64,000 nt of DNA from positions 6,449,467-6,513,466 of the forward strand of contig NC_054748.1 in the NCBI RefSeq assembly GCF_018143015.1, given 5' to 3'. Position 1 is the first letter of the stretch, and each line of letters starts with the position of its first letter. This document shows positions 44,231-55,424 of the stretch, piece by piece. A model generated the notes under the pieces. It saw nothing but the letters and a program-made list of their open reading frames with translations. It made no database searches and had not been told where the DNA came from. The translations under genes and the position numbers were made by a program. Origin of the DNA: Lytechinus variegatus. Taxonomy: Eukaryota; Echinodermata; Echinoidea; Temnopleuroida; Toxopneustidae.

Positions 44231-45387
44231 GGTGGATCCAGGGTGAACAAGAGGCTCGGGCCCCCACCCCCCACCCCTATTGGCGGAGCAAAAACCAAAA
44301 GAAAAAATAGGGAAATAGAGGAGAAAAAACAAGGCAGAGGAACAACAAAGTACTTTAAACCCTATTTTCTTAAAAATTTATCAAAAATTCCGGCTCGCGA
44401 TTTACGCTCGCATTAATTGTTGGAAATATTTTAAACCATGCATCCTATTCATAATTAGGCTTATTAGATCAATAAATAAAATAACATTTCCATGAATTCA
44501 TAATCAAAATGTCTCTTTTTATCAGAAAGAAATATCGGAATATCAAACATTTTCAGCTCATGCTTCGCGCTCGCTTTATTGATTTTCATGATAAAAATTG
44601 TATTTAAAATGTCCAGATTCTAGGTCTTAGTCTAAATACGCGAGCGCTTGCTTGAGATACACAACTGGTGCTTTATTTATAATATGCTTACATTATGCAG
44701 TTTCAGACCAGAATATCCAAAATTTTCTGCTCTTACTTTGCGCTCGCGTTATTAATGTGGAAAGATCGACACCAAATAACCCATCCTTTTCATGATATAC
44801 AAAATATGAATAGAGTGTCCCATTTTTAGGTCTATATCTCAATTTTTCCGCCCGCGCTCCGCAATCGCATTGTTTTTGTTTATACCTATCCTGTTCACGA
44901 TTATCGAAAGTGCTTAGAATGTCCATTCTTTGGGTCGAATATCAACAATTTAAACTCGCGCCTCGCGCTCACATTATTTGATTGTTGAAATATGTATCGT
45001 CTTCATGGCTATAACTGCGAACAATCCTTTAATGGTCATTTTTCGATCAGACCAAAACGTATATTGAAAAATGTTTGCTCGCGCTTTGCGTTCGCAATTG
45101 CATACGCATCTTGTTGAGGAGCACAAACATTGCCCAAAATGTTCAATTTTCACGACAAACGACCCAAAAAATATAAAAATCTTAGCTCGCGCTCCCACTA
45201 TTTTAAAAGGGTTCATGGGATTGTCATATATTTGTGTTGCTTTCTAAGAATATAGCTAAGAAGTGACTGTTAGGACTACCCCCTTCAAAGAAACAAACAC
45301 AAAATGAACTTTGAGTGGCAGATCAGGGAAAATGTGGGTTAATCCCCCCCCCCCCCCGTTATTGGCGAATGCGGATCTGCCCCTGTT
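44231..45387. repeat. Second GCTCGCGCTTCGCGCTCGC degenerate array
   Basis: At least seven units of roughly 100-160 bp, each carrying a gctcgcgcttcgcgctcgca variant (44394, 44562, 44735, 44852, 44955, 45077, 45184) followed by attattgat..tga.atat and a 'catgat...aatgtcca.tttt.ggtc' phrase. Bounded by ggtggatccagggtgaacaa and C-run plus gcggatctgcccctg. Same type as 5140-6430. Confidence 0.65.
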
Positions 45388-45470
45388 TGTGTGTTGGGTC
45401 AGTTGGTAGGCCGACCGTCTCACAACCGGGAGGTCACGGGCCGGCCTCGTCAGACAAAACGACGTTAATA

Positions 45471-45630
45471 CCTCGGTCACTTTTGCTCTACGGCGGCCGT
45501 ACGGCAAGTCGAAAGCAGACGTTTTATTCATTTTTATTCAAACCACCTATATTTAGCTGGTACGAAAAAAATGTTCAAACGACTGTTTTCGACTCGCCGT
45601 ACGGCCGCCGTAGAACAAATGTGACCGAGG
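45471..45630. mobile_element. MITE M, 160 bp, TA-flanked
   Basis: cctcggtcacttttgctcta with cggcggccgtacggc at the left; gccgtacggccgccgtagaa with caaatgtgaccgagg at the right: about 42 bp TIRs, flanked by TA on both sides, compatible with a Tc1/mariner-type target. Confidence 0.88.
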
Positions 45631-45659
45631 TATAAAGAGTTGATGCTGCCCTGTTTAGC

Positions 45660-46023
45660 CGGCGTTCAACAATAATAGAATTACGTAAATCTGCGGGCCC
45701 ACGATCAATTTCTTCTTCAAGCTACATTGACTGCATTCTTCAATCCTGAAGAATCCTGAAGACCCTTCTCTTTGACGAATAATGTATTGGTTTTTAACGT
45801 GTTGTGACTCTCCTATACACGGGACCAACATTTGCGTCCTTTCCGATGGACGGAGTGTTTTTCCAACTGCATTCACACCTGCACTGAATACAGTGGTGAG
45901 GCGCGCTAACACACAACGCTATAGCATCAGATTTTTGTTAGCATGAGCGGGACTCGAACCCCTCACATTGAGATCTACGATCTTATCCAAAACATGCGCT
46001 CTAACCGACTGAGCTACGCTACC
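45660..46023 (-). mobile_element. SINE-4: different tRNA head on the SINE-2 body
   Basis: Minus strand: head ggtagcgtagctcagtcggttagagcgc, B box ggttcgagtcccgc, then a body containing ggaaaaacactccgtccatc, ggaaaggacg, cccgtgtataggagagtcac and an attattgttg tail. The middle part matches the SINE-2 copies at 49391 and 63180 although the head is a different tRNA type. Confidence 0.78.
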
Positions 46024-46767
46024 TCCTATTTATTCCGCCGAAAAAGAATTTTAGGGGAATTTCTATTTTCAGATTTCATTTTCAACAACGATTTTTTCAT
46101 GGTTCGTAACACTAGCGTACTCGTACCTACCTACGGGGGGGCAGTCTGCCCCCCCCCCTGACGAGCCACAACCCATGCAAAGGACGTATCCCTGCCCCCC
46201 TGACGAGCTTGAATGACCTTTTTTGCCCCCCCCCCCCCCCGACGAGCTTGAAGACCCTTTTTTTTTGCTTGTCATTTTTTTTCTGATACGTATCCTTTAT
46301 TTGTGATTGAATTGAAGACCTTTTTGGGTGTCAAATTTCTTGGCGGACGGTTTTGTCCCCCCCCCGTCGAAAATCCTAGGTAGGCCACTGGTTCGTAATG
46401 ATATTTTGTTTCATGAGTTATGTTTTAATTCTTGATTGCCCCCAATGACAGGTTGATTGGACCCCGAATGTTGTTGTAAGAAGACGATCATGTCTTTAGA
46501 TCAGATCATGAAGGTAACAAACAAACAAAAAATCTCTTCTTTGATCAAACTTGAGTTTGACACATATTTGTTCATTTTTCCCACGCCGAAGCTTTTCAGT
46601 AAACAATACCTAAAATTCGGTGTTTTCCTGCATTTTTACCGAGATTGAATCTTTCTGTGAGAATTTGTAAAATAGTCGTGACATCAAAATCATTCTGCTG
46701 TGACATTCATTTTTTTTTAAATAGTCATTGAGATTTTTTAGGGTTTGAGTCTTGGGGTTGACGACTA
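46024..46767. other. G/C homopolymer repeats; otherwise nothing recognised
   Basis: 46130-46390 has three spaced C-runs, two followed by gacgagcttgaa.gacc, possibly an eroded inverted element between ctacctacgggggg and cccgtcgaaaatcctaggtagg. Confidence 0.4.
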
Positions 46768-46966
46768 TACTCTTAAAAATGTTGGGCAATACTGTCCCCA
46801 CAACATTTGGTTAAAACTGTATTAAATTACGGGTACTTTTAAACCAATAATGTGTGCTTTGGGTTAAAACTACACAGTATTGGTTAAAAACTACCCAGAG
46901 TTGGATATTTTTTTTTTCAACGAATTGTTGTGTGGACAATATGTTGCCCAACATTTTAAGAGTGTA
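46768..46966. mobile_element. MITE N, about 200 bp
   Basis: tactcttaaaaatgttgggc and gcccaacattttaagagtgta are inverted ends, with acaatatg/caatact and ccacaacat/gttgtgtgg pairing further in. Confidence 0.85.
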
Positions 46967-48255
46967 AGCCGTAGAGGGAAAAGAGATCTTATTCCCCCTC
47001 TCTCTCTCTCTCTCCCTCTCTTTATAATTCAACTTGAATTCAATAAATACAATTTATTTCTAATTTCTAATTTAGATTGATTTCTAAATTATGTATCAGT
47101 AGATGATCGCAAATTAATGACCATATCTGATGGAATGGAATGCGGCCATGACATCAGATCGATATTATTTCAATTTTTTTCTTGGGAAAAAAAGTGTCTT
47201 AGATTTTATTTAAAAACACATATAAAGAATGCTGAAAGCATGTCGCTTTTTTTCTTCTACTCCCCAATATTATCTTGGTTTTTTCCCACGCTGAGCTCTT
47301 GTAAACAAGAAGAGATTTTGCTGTATCCATGCCGTTCCCCGATTTTATCGGTAGTTTGGAATTTAAAGATAAATACTAATATTTTACAAGATGTCACTGC
47401 AATGAGACAAGACACTTTATTCATGTTATTAGCAATATGTGAAGCAAACGCTTAAAAATATGAATAGGCCTACACTCCTTGTATAAAAATATCATCCAAT
47501 ATTTTTTTTCTTTCTTGAAATTAAATTTCGTTTCAAAATACTTTCCGCGATAAATGCATCTATCAAAATTACTCTCTTCTTGCAATACTGCAATGATCAT
47601 ACCCTACTCATACTATATCAAGCAGGGGCACCATCCGGATACTTTAAGGGAGGGGCAGGACAACCTCTAGATGACGTCATATTTTTCCTCGATTTAACTA
47701 TATAGATTTACTTGAACGACACATGGCCAGGATTTCTGTTTTTTATATTCCCCCCCCCCCCTTCCGTCTTTTTATCCACCTCATTATCACTGCTTTCAAA
47801 ATCATATGGGCGATTGCCCCTCCCCCATATCTAAAAAGTTTCTTGTACTTTTTTTAGGTTGTCAAGAACATTTTTGCAGTTTGAAAGAAAAAAAAATCGA
47901 TACAATATATGGTGAGACAGATATCTTAGCACATCAAATGCGATGCGATTCGCTCTTTACGAATTTGACAAAATCATTAAAATTGCTGGATGCTTATTAA
48001 ATTTTTAGGGAAAATCATTTATATCCTACAGTTATAATAATAATGATAATAGAGATTATTCGAATAAGCGAATAATATTAACAATAATGACGATAATAAT
48101 AATAATAATGATAACGCTACTACTATTATTACTACTACTACTACTGCTGCTACTACTACTACTCCTAAAAAAAAAAAAAGGCAAAACAACATAATGATGA
48201 TACATATATGAAATAAATTGAATAAAAATAATATTAGAAAAAAAAAGAATCCGCT
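46967..48255. other. No recognised gene; small microsatellites
   Basis: (TC)n at 46999-47020 and ATA/ACT/TGC triplet repeats at 48030-48165. Remaining sequence carries no supported feature. Confidence 0.4.
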
Positions 48256-48430
48256 TGACTCAATGTGCCTCGTGCGTGGCACGAATGATTTTCTTTTTTT
48301 TTCAACCAGTTTATTATGTTTATGTTCCTATTTTTTCATTCGTTCCCATAAGTTTATTTCGGTTCAAAACGAATCGGGAAATGCAGTGAAATAAAATTAA
48401 TTCAAACTAGGGGAGAACTGTCTCCAGCAC
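48256..48430 (+). repeat. Repeat R, copy 1 of 3
   Basis: Begins aatgtgcctcgtgcgtggcacgaat and includes gtttatgttcc and actaggggagaac. More diverged than copies at 50102-50290 and 63808-63990 (gtgccgcgtgccaggcacga). Confidence 0.75.
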
Positions 48431-48559
48431 CAATGACCAAGTGAAGCAAAGCGTGTATGTGAATGAAATATCAAAATGCTTGATTAAAATATGGAACTGC
48501 CAGGTCTTAAAGGGATGGTCCAGTCTGGAGATATTTATATCTCAATAAATAGAGTAAAG

Positions 48560-48858
48560 TGGAGCGTTGTGGCCCAGTGGATTAGTCTTCGGACTTTGAA
48601 ACAGAGGGTGGTGGGTTCGAATCCCAGCCATGGCGTAATTTCCTTCGGCAAGAAATGTATCCACATTGTACTGCACTCGACCCAGGTGAGGTGAATGGGC
48701 ACCCGGTAGGATTTATTCCTTGAATGCTTTAGCGCCTATATGGCCGCTCAGCTACAGCCGGGGTAATAATGATATACCAAGTATATTTCAGCGCCTTGAG
48801 CACATAATCAATGTGGATTTGGCGCTTTAGAAATACTCGATATTATTATTATCATTAT
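48560..48858 (+). mobile_element. SINE-1 copy inside composite MITE
   Basis: Full tRNA-like head and body; ends ttggcgctttagaaatactc and ATT repeats. Confidence 0.9.
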
Positions 48859-49390
48859 AAAAAATCACAAAGCAAAATGCTGAAAATTTGATCAAAATCG
48901 GAAACCAAATAACGAAGTTATTGAATTTAAAGATTTGTAGTCTTCCACTTAAGTTCTAGGCATGTCTCTATGAATATTCATTAGGTGCGCTGATGATTTC
49001 GTATCCCCACTTAATCTTTTGTACTTTACAACATGAAATTATGTTTATTCAAAATGTTTCTACAAAGAACTAAAACAATTGAATTGAAAACTGATTAAGC
49101 GCATTGATTATTTATTCCTGCAACTTATTCCATCATCATGCAGACACATCATTTACACATAAATAAAAAATTAAACATTTATGATTTCGTTTAATAACAT
49201 AAGAAAACGGAATGTTGGGATGATTGTGACCTCATCAGCCCATACCTAATATTCATGACGATGTGCATATAACCGTTTTCACAACATATCTATGAACTCA
49301 ATAACTTCGTTATTTGTTGCCCGATTCTGATGACATTTTCAGCATTTGGCTCTGTGAATTTTACTCTACTCATTTAGATATAGATATATG

Positions 49391-49782
49391 AGAGCGGTGT
49401 TGGCTCAGTCCTTAACGCGTCTGCCCGTCGAACCAAAGATCGTGGGTTCGAGTCCACCCCGGGCGGATGACTGAAGCCAGTGCGTTGTGTGTAAACGTCT
49501 CTCCCATGTTTCATGGATGGAGGCTATGTTACAATGGAAAACACTCCGTCCCTCGGATAGGACGTTAAATGGAGGCCCCGTGTAGAGGAGAGTCACCACC
49601 TTTGAACGTAAAGAACCCACTGCACTATTCGTATAAGAGTAGGGGGAAACCCTGGTGTAGTGGTCCACCTGCATTCCCCCAATCAGTTATATCGGGAGGA
49701 GAGACCTGTGGGTCATAGTGATTCAGTTCGCTTTTCGCCTCCTAGGCACAGGTGACGCCAAACAAATAATAATAATAATAAT
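49391..49782 (+). mobile_element. SINE-2 copy inside composite MITE
   Basis: Head agagcggtgttggctcagtc (A-box-like) and ggttcgagtccacc (B box). The roughly 310 bp body includes aacactccgtccctcggata and ggccccgtgtagaggagagt, and it ends ggtgacgccaaacaaataat with an AAT tail. It is tRNA-derived but the anticodon arm does not fold cleanly. Confidence 0.85.
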
Positions 49783-49816
49783 AAATATAAATATTTTCAT
49801 CCCGGACCATCCCTTT

Positions 49817-50290
49817 GAATATAAACGGTCCGATTATAAGTGAAGAACGAACGGGACTCGCGTTTCAAGCAAAAGTTAAGCTTTCCAATACATTTTGGTT
49901 AATATTTTGCCCTTTTCCTCTAAATTTGTGTAAATGAATAAAGTGAATTAAACGGGGATTCCTTTAAATAAAAGTCAGTTAATTTTGTTGTCAATTTGCC
50001 CACCGCCCCCCCCAAAAAAAATGTGATAAAATAAAATAAGGAAATAAAATGAAATAATAATAATAATAATGAAAATATGACAAAAAATAATCGAATTAGG
50101 TTGAATGATGTGCCGCGTGCCAGGCACGAATCATTTTTTTCTCATTTTTCAATCCGTTTATCATGTTTATGTTCCGAATTTACCATTCATCCCCACGATT
50201 TATTGTGGTTCACATGCATTAGGGAAATACGGTGAAATAATTTTTTATTCAAAGTAGGGGAAAACAGCGTCAAATACCAGCCAATTTTTC
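49817..50290 (+). repeat. Flank shared with 63574-64000, including Repeat R copy 2
   Basis: gaatataaacg, tcaagcaaaagtt, cattttggttaatattttgc, a C/A homopolymer and then Repeat R (50102-50290) occur in the same order to the right of the 62350 composite, so duplication extends beyond the MITE. Confidence 0.82.
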
Positions 50291-50343
50291 CCCTAAATCA
50301 CGGCTTTTCAGTTCATATATAATCAGGTAACTCCCCTCAGAGG

Positions 50344-50868
50344 CTTTAAAAGGGAAGTTCACCCTGACAAAAAAAATTCATTATCAAAAAAGCAGAACAA
50401 TATTACATAAATAAAAGCATTGGTCAAGGTTTGAGGCTAATTCAACAGAGCGTTAATACGATATTAGAATTTTAGGTTTTTTGATTTGTGACGTCATAGT
50501 AATTTCCGTTGTACTGTATCGTGAATTCAAAAACAAATCAATAAAATGTCATTTTCTTAGAAAAATGAAAATAAGTTTTATTGTACTTTTAGTAAGCCTA
50601 TAATTATCAACAGACATATTATTTCACATCCAATCCTGGAAAGAGAATATTTTAAGTGATCGTCGACCATTCAAAAATTAAAATTAATGAATTTTATATG
50701 ACATAACAAATGGGGCAGCTGCTCATATTATGACGTCACAAATCAAAAACTCTAAATTGAAATATTTTTTTCTTGATCTTTAATAGATTTTCCTCAAATC
50801 TTCATTATTTTTTTAATTGTATTTTACAGCATTTCTTTCTTTCCTAAAGGTGAACTTCCTCTTTAAAC
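50344..50868. mobile_element. TTAA MITE, family B
   Basis: ctTTAAaagggaagttcaccct to aaggtgaacttcctctTTAA. Internal pair ttgtgacgtcatagtaa and tatgacgtcacaaatc. Full length about 520 bp. Confidence 0.87.
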
Positions 50869-51601
50869 ATCGTTCCTTTCCAAGTTCCTTGTGAGTTTTA
50901 AAAAGTAAAAAAAACGTTAAATTTTCCGGAGAGGCCCTTTTCACTCACTATTCATGTCATTGCGCATGGCTGTCTATCATCATTGTCCAAAAAAAAAACT
51001 TTGTGGGAATACAAACATTGTAATCTCTGCTTCCCTTTTCAGTACTATTTTCATGAAGTATAGGCTTGTCTTTGCACACAAACAATTAACTGGTATTATG
51101 TGGAAAACTGTGTGTAAAATGGTAATTCTAATGACTGCTGTATACACAGGGATTCCACTTTAACTACTAACTGATTTTCAAACGTGCCTTGCAGATGATA
51201 ATATCCCATTACTACTCTTCCAAATTATATGATACACATAGAAAATGTAATTAAATTATTGTCATCGCCATTATTCGTCTTATATTAATGAAATATGTTC
51301 TGTCCTACATGTCCTAAGGAGGTTGAGGTTTATTCACGAAAACACCAACAACAGTAAAAAAATAAGAAGAATTAAAATTAAAATAAAGCTAATGAAAAAT
51401 AGCAATAATAATACTTATAATGAAAATCATAATAATAGATGTTAATATTATCCAAATGACAGTCTTATGTTTAAATGTATGACTATATACATGACTGTTT
51501 ATAAACAACTATACTGAATTTAAAATTGCTTGCAATTAAGATTTAGCCACATCTTTATTTAACCCCCCCCCCCCTTTCAAATGTTCCTAGGGTTCTAAAT
51601 A
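50869..51601. other. No recognised feature
   Basis: AT-rich spacer, ending in a C homopolymer near 51563. Confidence 0.4.
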
Positions 51602-51816
51602 TACACTGCCAAAATGATTTAACACCAGCCCGGAATCTATATATGTCCACACCAGAGAAGTATTGAAACAACACCAGTTTGGAATCAAACCGATGCTGTT
51701 TTGATACTAATTCGTGTTGTACACGTTGCATAACAGCTATTTGATGTTAGGCCAAAACGAAACTGGTGTTGTTGAACATTTCTCTGGTGTTAAATCAACA
51801 CCAGAGGTTTGGCAGA
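51602..51816. mobile_element. MITE L copy 2
   Basis: cactgccaaaatgatttaac ... gttaaatcaacaccagaggt; shares ccagcccggaatctatat with 37483-37711, and like it has many acaccag/ctggtgt words. Confidence 0.8.
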
Positions 51817-53500
51817 TTATTTTGTATGTTTAATATTGTTTGTGTTTTTGTTGTTTTAACGTACAGAATATTTGGCAGATGCTAATGAGGTTCAATTTCA
51901 TTCAATTTACTTCACCTCTCTATAACAAATCGCTATAGTCTCATTTGATTTCTGAAAAAAAAAACTCAAAATGGGGGAAAACACTTCTTTTCCCGTGAAT
52001 CGTCGATCTGGAACCAACTATTCCATTCGACACATTCGACCAGAGACTCACAAATTCATTGTTATTATTGTTATTATTTTTTTTCATTTCCTTTTATGAT
52101 TTTAATGTATATTTAAAATTGATGTACATCATGCACTTTTAAAACCATAGGCCTACTTTCAGCCTTTTATTTTTTATTGGTTCGATATTCATTTAATATA
52201 TTTATTTTTTCCTTCATCACTTTATTCAATATTCAAAATCAAACAAAGCAACAAAGGTGAATATACAATAAAAAAGAAATTAGCCCAGGTCATGAAGTAA
52301 TAAATTACATACAGGGCAACATGTGTGAATTATAGAGAAAACGATTTACAATATAAAGAGTAATTTAAAAAAATATATAGAAGATTAAGTTTTGAGGAAA
52401 AAAAATATATACATACTATATATATCATAAGTTGTGTATAATGCTACTTAATAGAAAAGTGAACAATTAACATTAAAGATGTTGATCTGGATTTCTTATA
52501 TGTAAACCATTTGCACGTTGTTTTTTTCTCCTATTTTATTGCGTTTCAAGGCCTTTGGGGTGGGAACAACATTATGCTGAAAGAGCCCCTCGCACAATAA
52601 TACTAATGAAATAATGTAAAATTTACCATTCAAAAAACGTTTTTCCAATTGTAATGCAAAGACGAGCAACCACTCGATGAATCTCCTTGAATCATTAGAC
52701 AAAGAATGGCATTCATAACTTTTGAGTTATGCAGTTTATACGTGTAAAATACCTTGAAATTGTATTTAAAATATTTTATTTTCAACCTAAATGAATTAAA
52801 TTCACCGGGACAGAACAGCACCCGAGTACAAAGTCGTGCATATTTAAAAAAAATCTGACGTAAGGGGCGCTAGTCCTTGCTCGTGCTCGTGCATGACTCT
52901 CCATTGACTGCCATTACCTAATTTGGAATGCGTACCATTTTCTCATTTGCTGACAGACAATGCATGTAGGGGCGTCGTCAGAATGTTTTGATGGAGGGGG
53001 TGGGAAGACGACCTATATGATTGTGACGTCAGCTTACACTCTATTGAATTACCCGAGTTATGAGTTAGAAGACCCAACCCTCTTTTTCTCCCTTTTTCCT
53101 GATTCCATTCCCCTCGTTTTCTTTTTTTCTCTTCACTACTGGAAAAGAAGATAGGGGTTGTCCCTCTGACCCCCCCCCCCCCCGTCGTCGCACTGCTCCC
53201 GACTGCCAGGGTGGGGCTGTTCACGAGATCTTAATGAGTACGTGCGAATTCCGTAGCTAGAGCGTGCTCCTCAGCTCTTCAAAACTCAGAATTGCTCAGA
53301 ATAAGGACGACAGGTTGTTCTTTTCTGTTTTTTTTTCAAGGGTTTGATTGCATGTTTCTTGATGATGATTTGCTCCTTCTTTGCATCTTTTAAAACAACA
53401 CGATAATTTCTTTATAAACTACATTATTTTCCAAAATAGTCGAAGACAAATCGGCTATTAATTTAAAAAAAAAATCTATATAAAAAAAATTGAAGCAGCC
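51817..53500. other. No recognised gene
   Basis: 52225-52345 may be an inverted LINE 3' tail (tttattcaatattcaaaatc), unproven. 53155-53185 holds a C run. No domain-bearing frame. Confidence 0.4.
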
Positions 53501-53573
53501 TGCCCCGTGTGAGGATCGAACTCACGACCTTCAGATTATGAGACTGACGCGCTGCCTACTGCGCTAACGAGGC
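53501..53573 (-). tRNA. tRNA-Met (CAU), elongator type, second copy
   Basis: Identical over 73 nt to 40118-40190, same strand. Short flanks are also shared (gaagcagcc downstream, cgctgaaa upstream on the plus strand) before the sequences diverge; a run of eight T follows the transcript end. Both copies appear intact. Confidence 0.95.
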
Positions 53574-54224
53574 CGCTGAAATTCAAGAGGTAAAATTGCA
53601 GCCGTCTTTTCTCTCGCGCTCTCTCTCTCTCTTACGCACATCGCTCACTGATTCCTTTATTTCTTTAAGCCCTTTTCCCCTTTCATATATCCCTTTCTTT
53701 TTCACAAGATATTCAAATTCAAATTTGAATAAACATATAGGCTTATATATTATCTTTTGATGCCAATATTTTTGCACATGACTTGTACAAATATTTCATT
53801 TATCTTTTAATACGTTTGAACTATCTCAGAAATTGAAATGATCAAAGTTTACCTTCATTATGTTCTAGGCTAGTGACAAGGAAAAAGAGATGGACGACTT
53901 TGTGATGAAAATCTTTATTGTAATCATATTGTATTTCCAATTTATAAAAATAAAAGTTTAAATATTCATGATATTAACAGTATCAAGAAATGGGAGACTG
54001 CGTGTTTTCCTGAAATTGTGATTATATTAGAATCAAATTGGAAACTCTTTTCCCTCATCATTATTATTCAAATAATTTAATTTCAATCTAAAACAGTTAG
54101 ACTATTGTCCGATTTACAATGAGAATAGCGCATTGCACAAATTAAGACATACACGTAACATGCGTAATGAAGAGAACTAGTGTTTATTGATAATGATTTG
54201 AGATCTTATTATTAGTATTATTAT
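53574..54224. other. No recognised feature
   Basis: A (CT)n run at 53610-53632; otherwise AT-rich spacer. Confidence 0.4.
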
Positions 54225-54595
54225 TATTACTTATTATTTGTACTGCGCTTTTCCCATTAGGCCCAAAGCGCTTACAATGAATAAGATGTAATATTTCAAA
54301 AACTACAAAGTATTAAAGAGATGAGTTTTTAATGACTTTTTGAAGATTTCTAATGATGGAGATTGTCTAATTATTAGTGGCAGGTTGTTCCAGGATTTTG
54401 AAGCCGACACCGTAAAGTTCTGTCACCAGCTAAGGTACGAGTTAATGAATATGTGAGGCGAAAGTGATCACTGGCCGATCTAAGAGCTCTAGTTGGTCTA
54501 TACAGATTCAAGCAGTTACTTAAATACTGTGGAGCCTGTTTATTCAGTGTTTTGTAGACAATCACGATCTGGTACATTTCATTTGCAGATAATTA
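54225..54595 (-). pseudogene. L2/CR1-like LINE ORF2 C-terminus and 3' tail, frameshifted
   Basis: Minus strand encodes YKTLNKQAPQYLSNCLNLY, ALRSASDHFRLT, RTLAGDRTLR, and, after one frameshift near 54400, SKSWNNLPLIIRQSPSLEIF and KSLKTHLFNTL-stop (54303). This is the classic C-terminal motif of L2/CR1-like LINEs. The 3' UTR forms aagcgctttgggcc...aaaagcgc then ATT-rich repeats. RT domain missing. Confidence 0.88.
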
Positions 54596-55163
54596 ATGTT
54601 TTGTTCATACCGAAATAGGGGCACATTTGAATTATTCAGAACTAAACGCCGCAAAAACAAAGAAAGTTCCTTTACCAAAATTAAAGTATTCTATTAATAA
54701 TGAAACAATGGGGAATTTTCACATTTACTACGAAGACACTCTCTCCAACGCATCGAATCCATTGAACATGAAATTAAAATCACAATGGAGAGCTGAGATA
54801 CTTTTGTCGAAAGTTTGTAGACTGCAACATAGCAGATCATCCGAAGATTTGCACCAGACGAAAACTTGCAAATATGTCGTTGTCCAGCATGTCCAGAGTC
54901 GAGAGATTCGATGTTCCGGTCTCAGGTCTCCATGGTAGTTCCTTTCTGCGCATGATCAAAAGATTCTACGCATGATCAGAAGAAGGTCATTTGTACTAAA
55001 GTGACATGGTGCGTTAAAATCTAATAAGATAAGCACCATTTCGATGTCTTGATTATTCATATATTCTTTTGAATTGTCGTTTTCATTTACATCCACAAAA
55101 AGAACAATGCTTCCACGAACGACTGGTATTTCACAGTTTGTCAAGTACATTGTGCAACATGCT
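54596..55163. other. No recognised feature
   Basis: Open frame 54627-54938 has no recognisable domain; treated as chance. Confidence 0.4.
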
Positions 55164-55424
55164 AAAGCGCTGTCACACCTTGGCGTTTTAGACAGCGTAT
55201 GCCCGACGTATCAAAATTTCTCTAAAACGTCGGCATACGTTGAACTTTGTTGTTGTTTTTTTCAACTCTATGCGTATACTTAGCGTATTCATAACGAGTT
55301 GGACGTACACATAACGTATTAGTAACTTATATCGAACGCTTCGTTAACTTATAAGTAACGTATTCCAACGAATGCTTAGCGTATTGCTGGCGTACACAAC
55401 TTATGCCCTACGATAGCCTAACGT
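55164..55424. mobile_element. Partial copy of the ACGT-rich foldback element
   Basis: Starts aaagcgctgtcacaccttgg with the same first 45 bp as the next element, continues with cgta/acgt/taacgt words, and stops where the full copy begins. No right arm. Confidence 0.75.

Larger units (their letters stand above)
48509..49816. mobile_element. Composite TTAA MITE (family A) carrying two SINEs
   Basis: Ends TTAAagggatggtccagtct and ggaccatccct are inverted. Between them, MITE sequence (48860-49380: aaaatttgatcaaaatcgg, ttcattaggtgcgctgatga, mirrored later) is interrupted by SINE-1 (48560-48858) and SINE-2 (49391-49782). The uninterrupted family member is 61529-62099. A second composite with the same two SINEs at the same sites is 62350-63573. 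Confidence 0.85.

Noticed and set aside
45940..46023. tRNA gene on the minus strand
   Set aside because: Anticodon arm too long and unpaired; followed by SINE body.
48019..48282. Val/Leu-rich minus-strand frame
   Set aside because: Translation of ATA/ACT/GCT triplet repeats.
54627..54938. 103-codon frame as host gene
   Set aside because: No recognisable domain, no flanking gene structure, ordinary length for AT-rich DNA.
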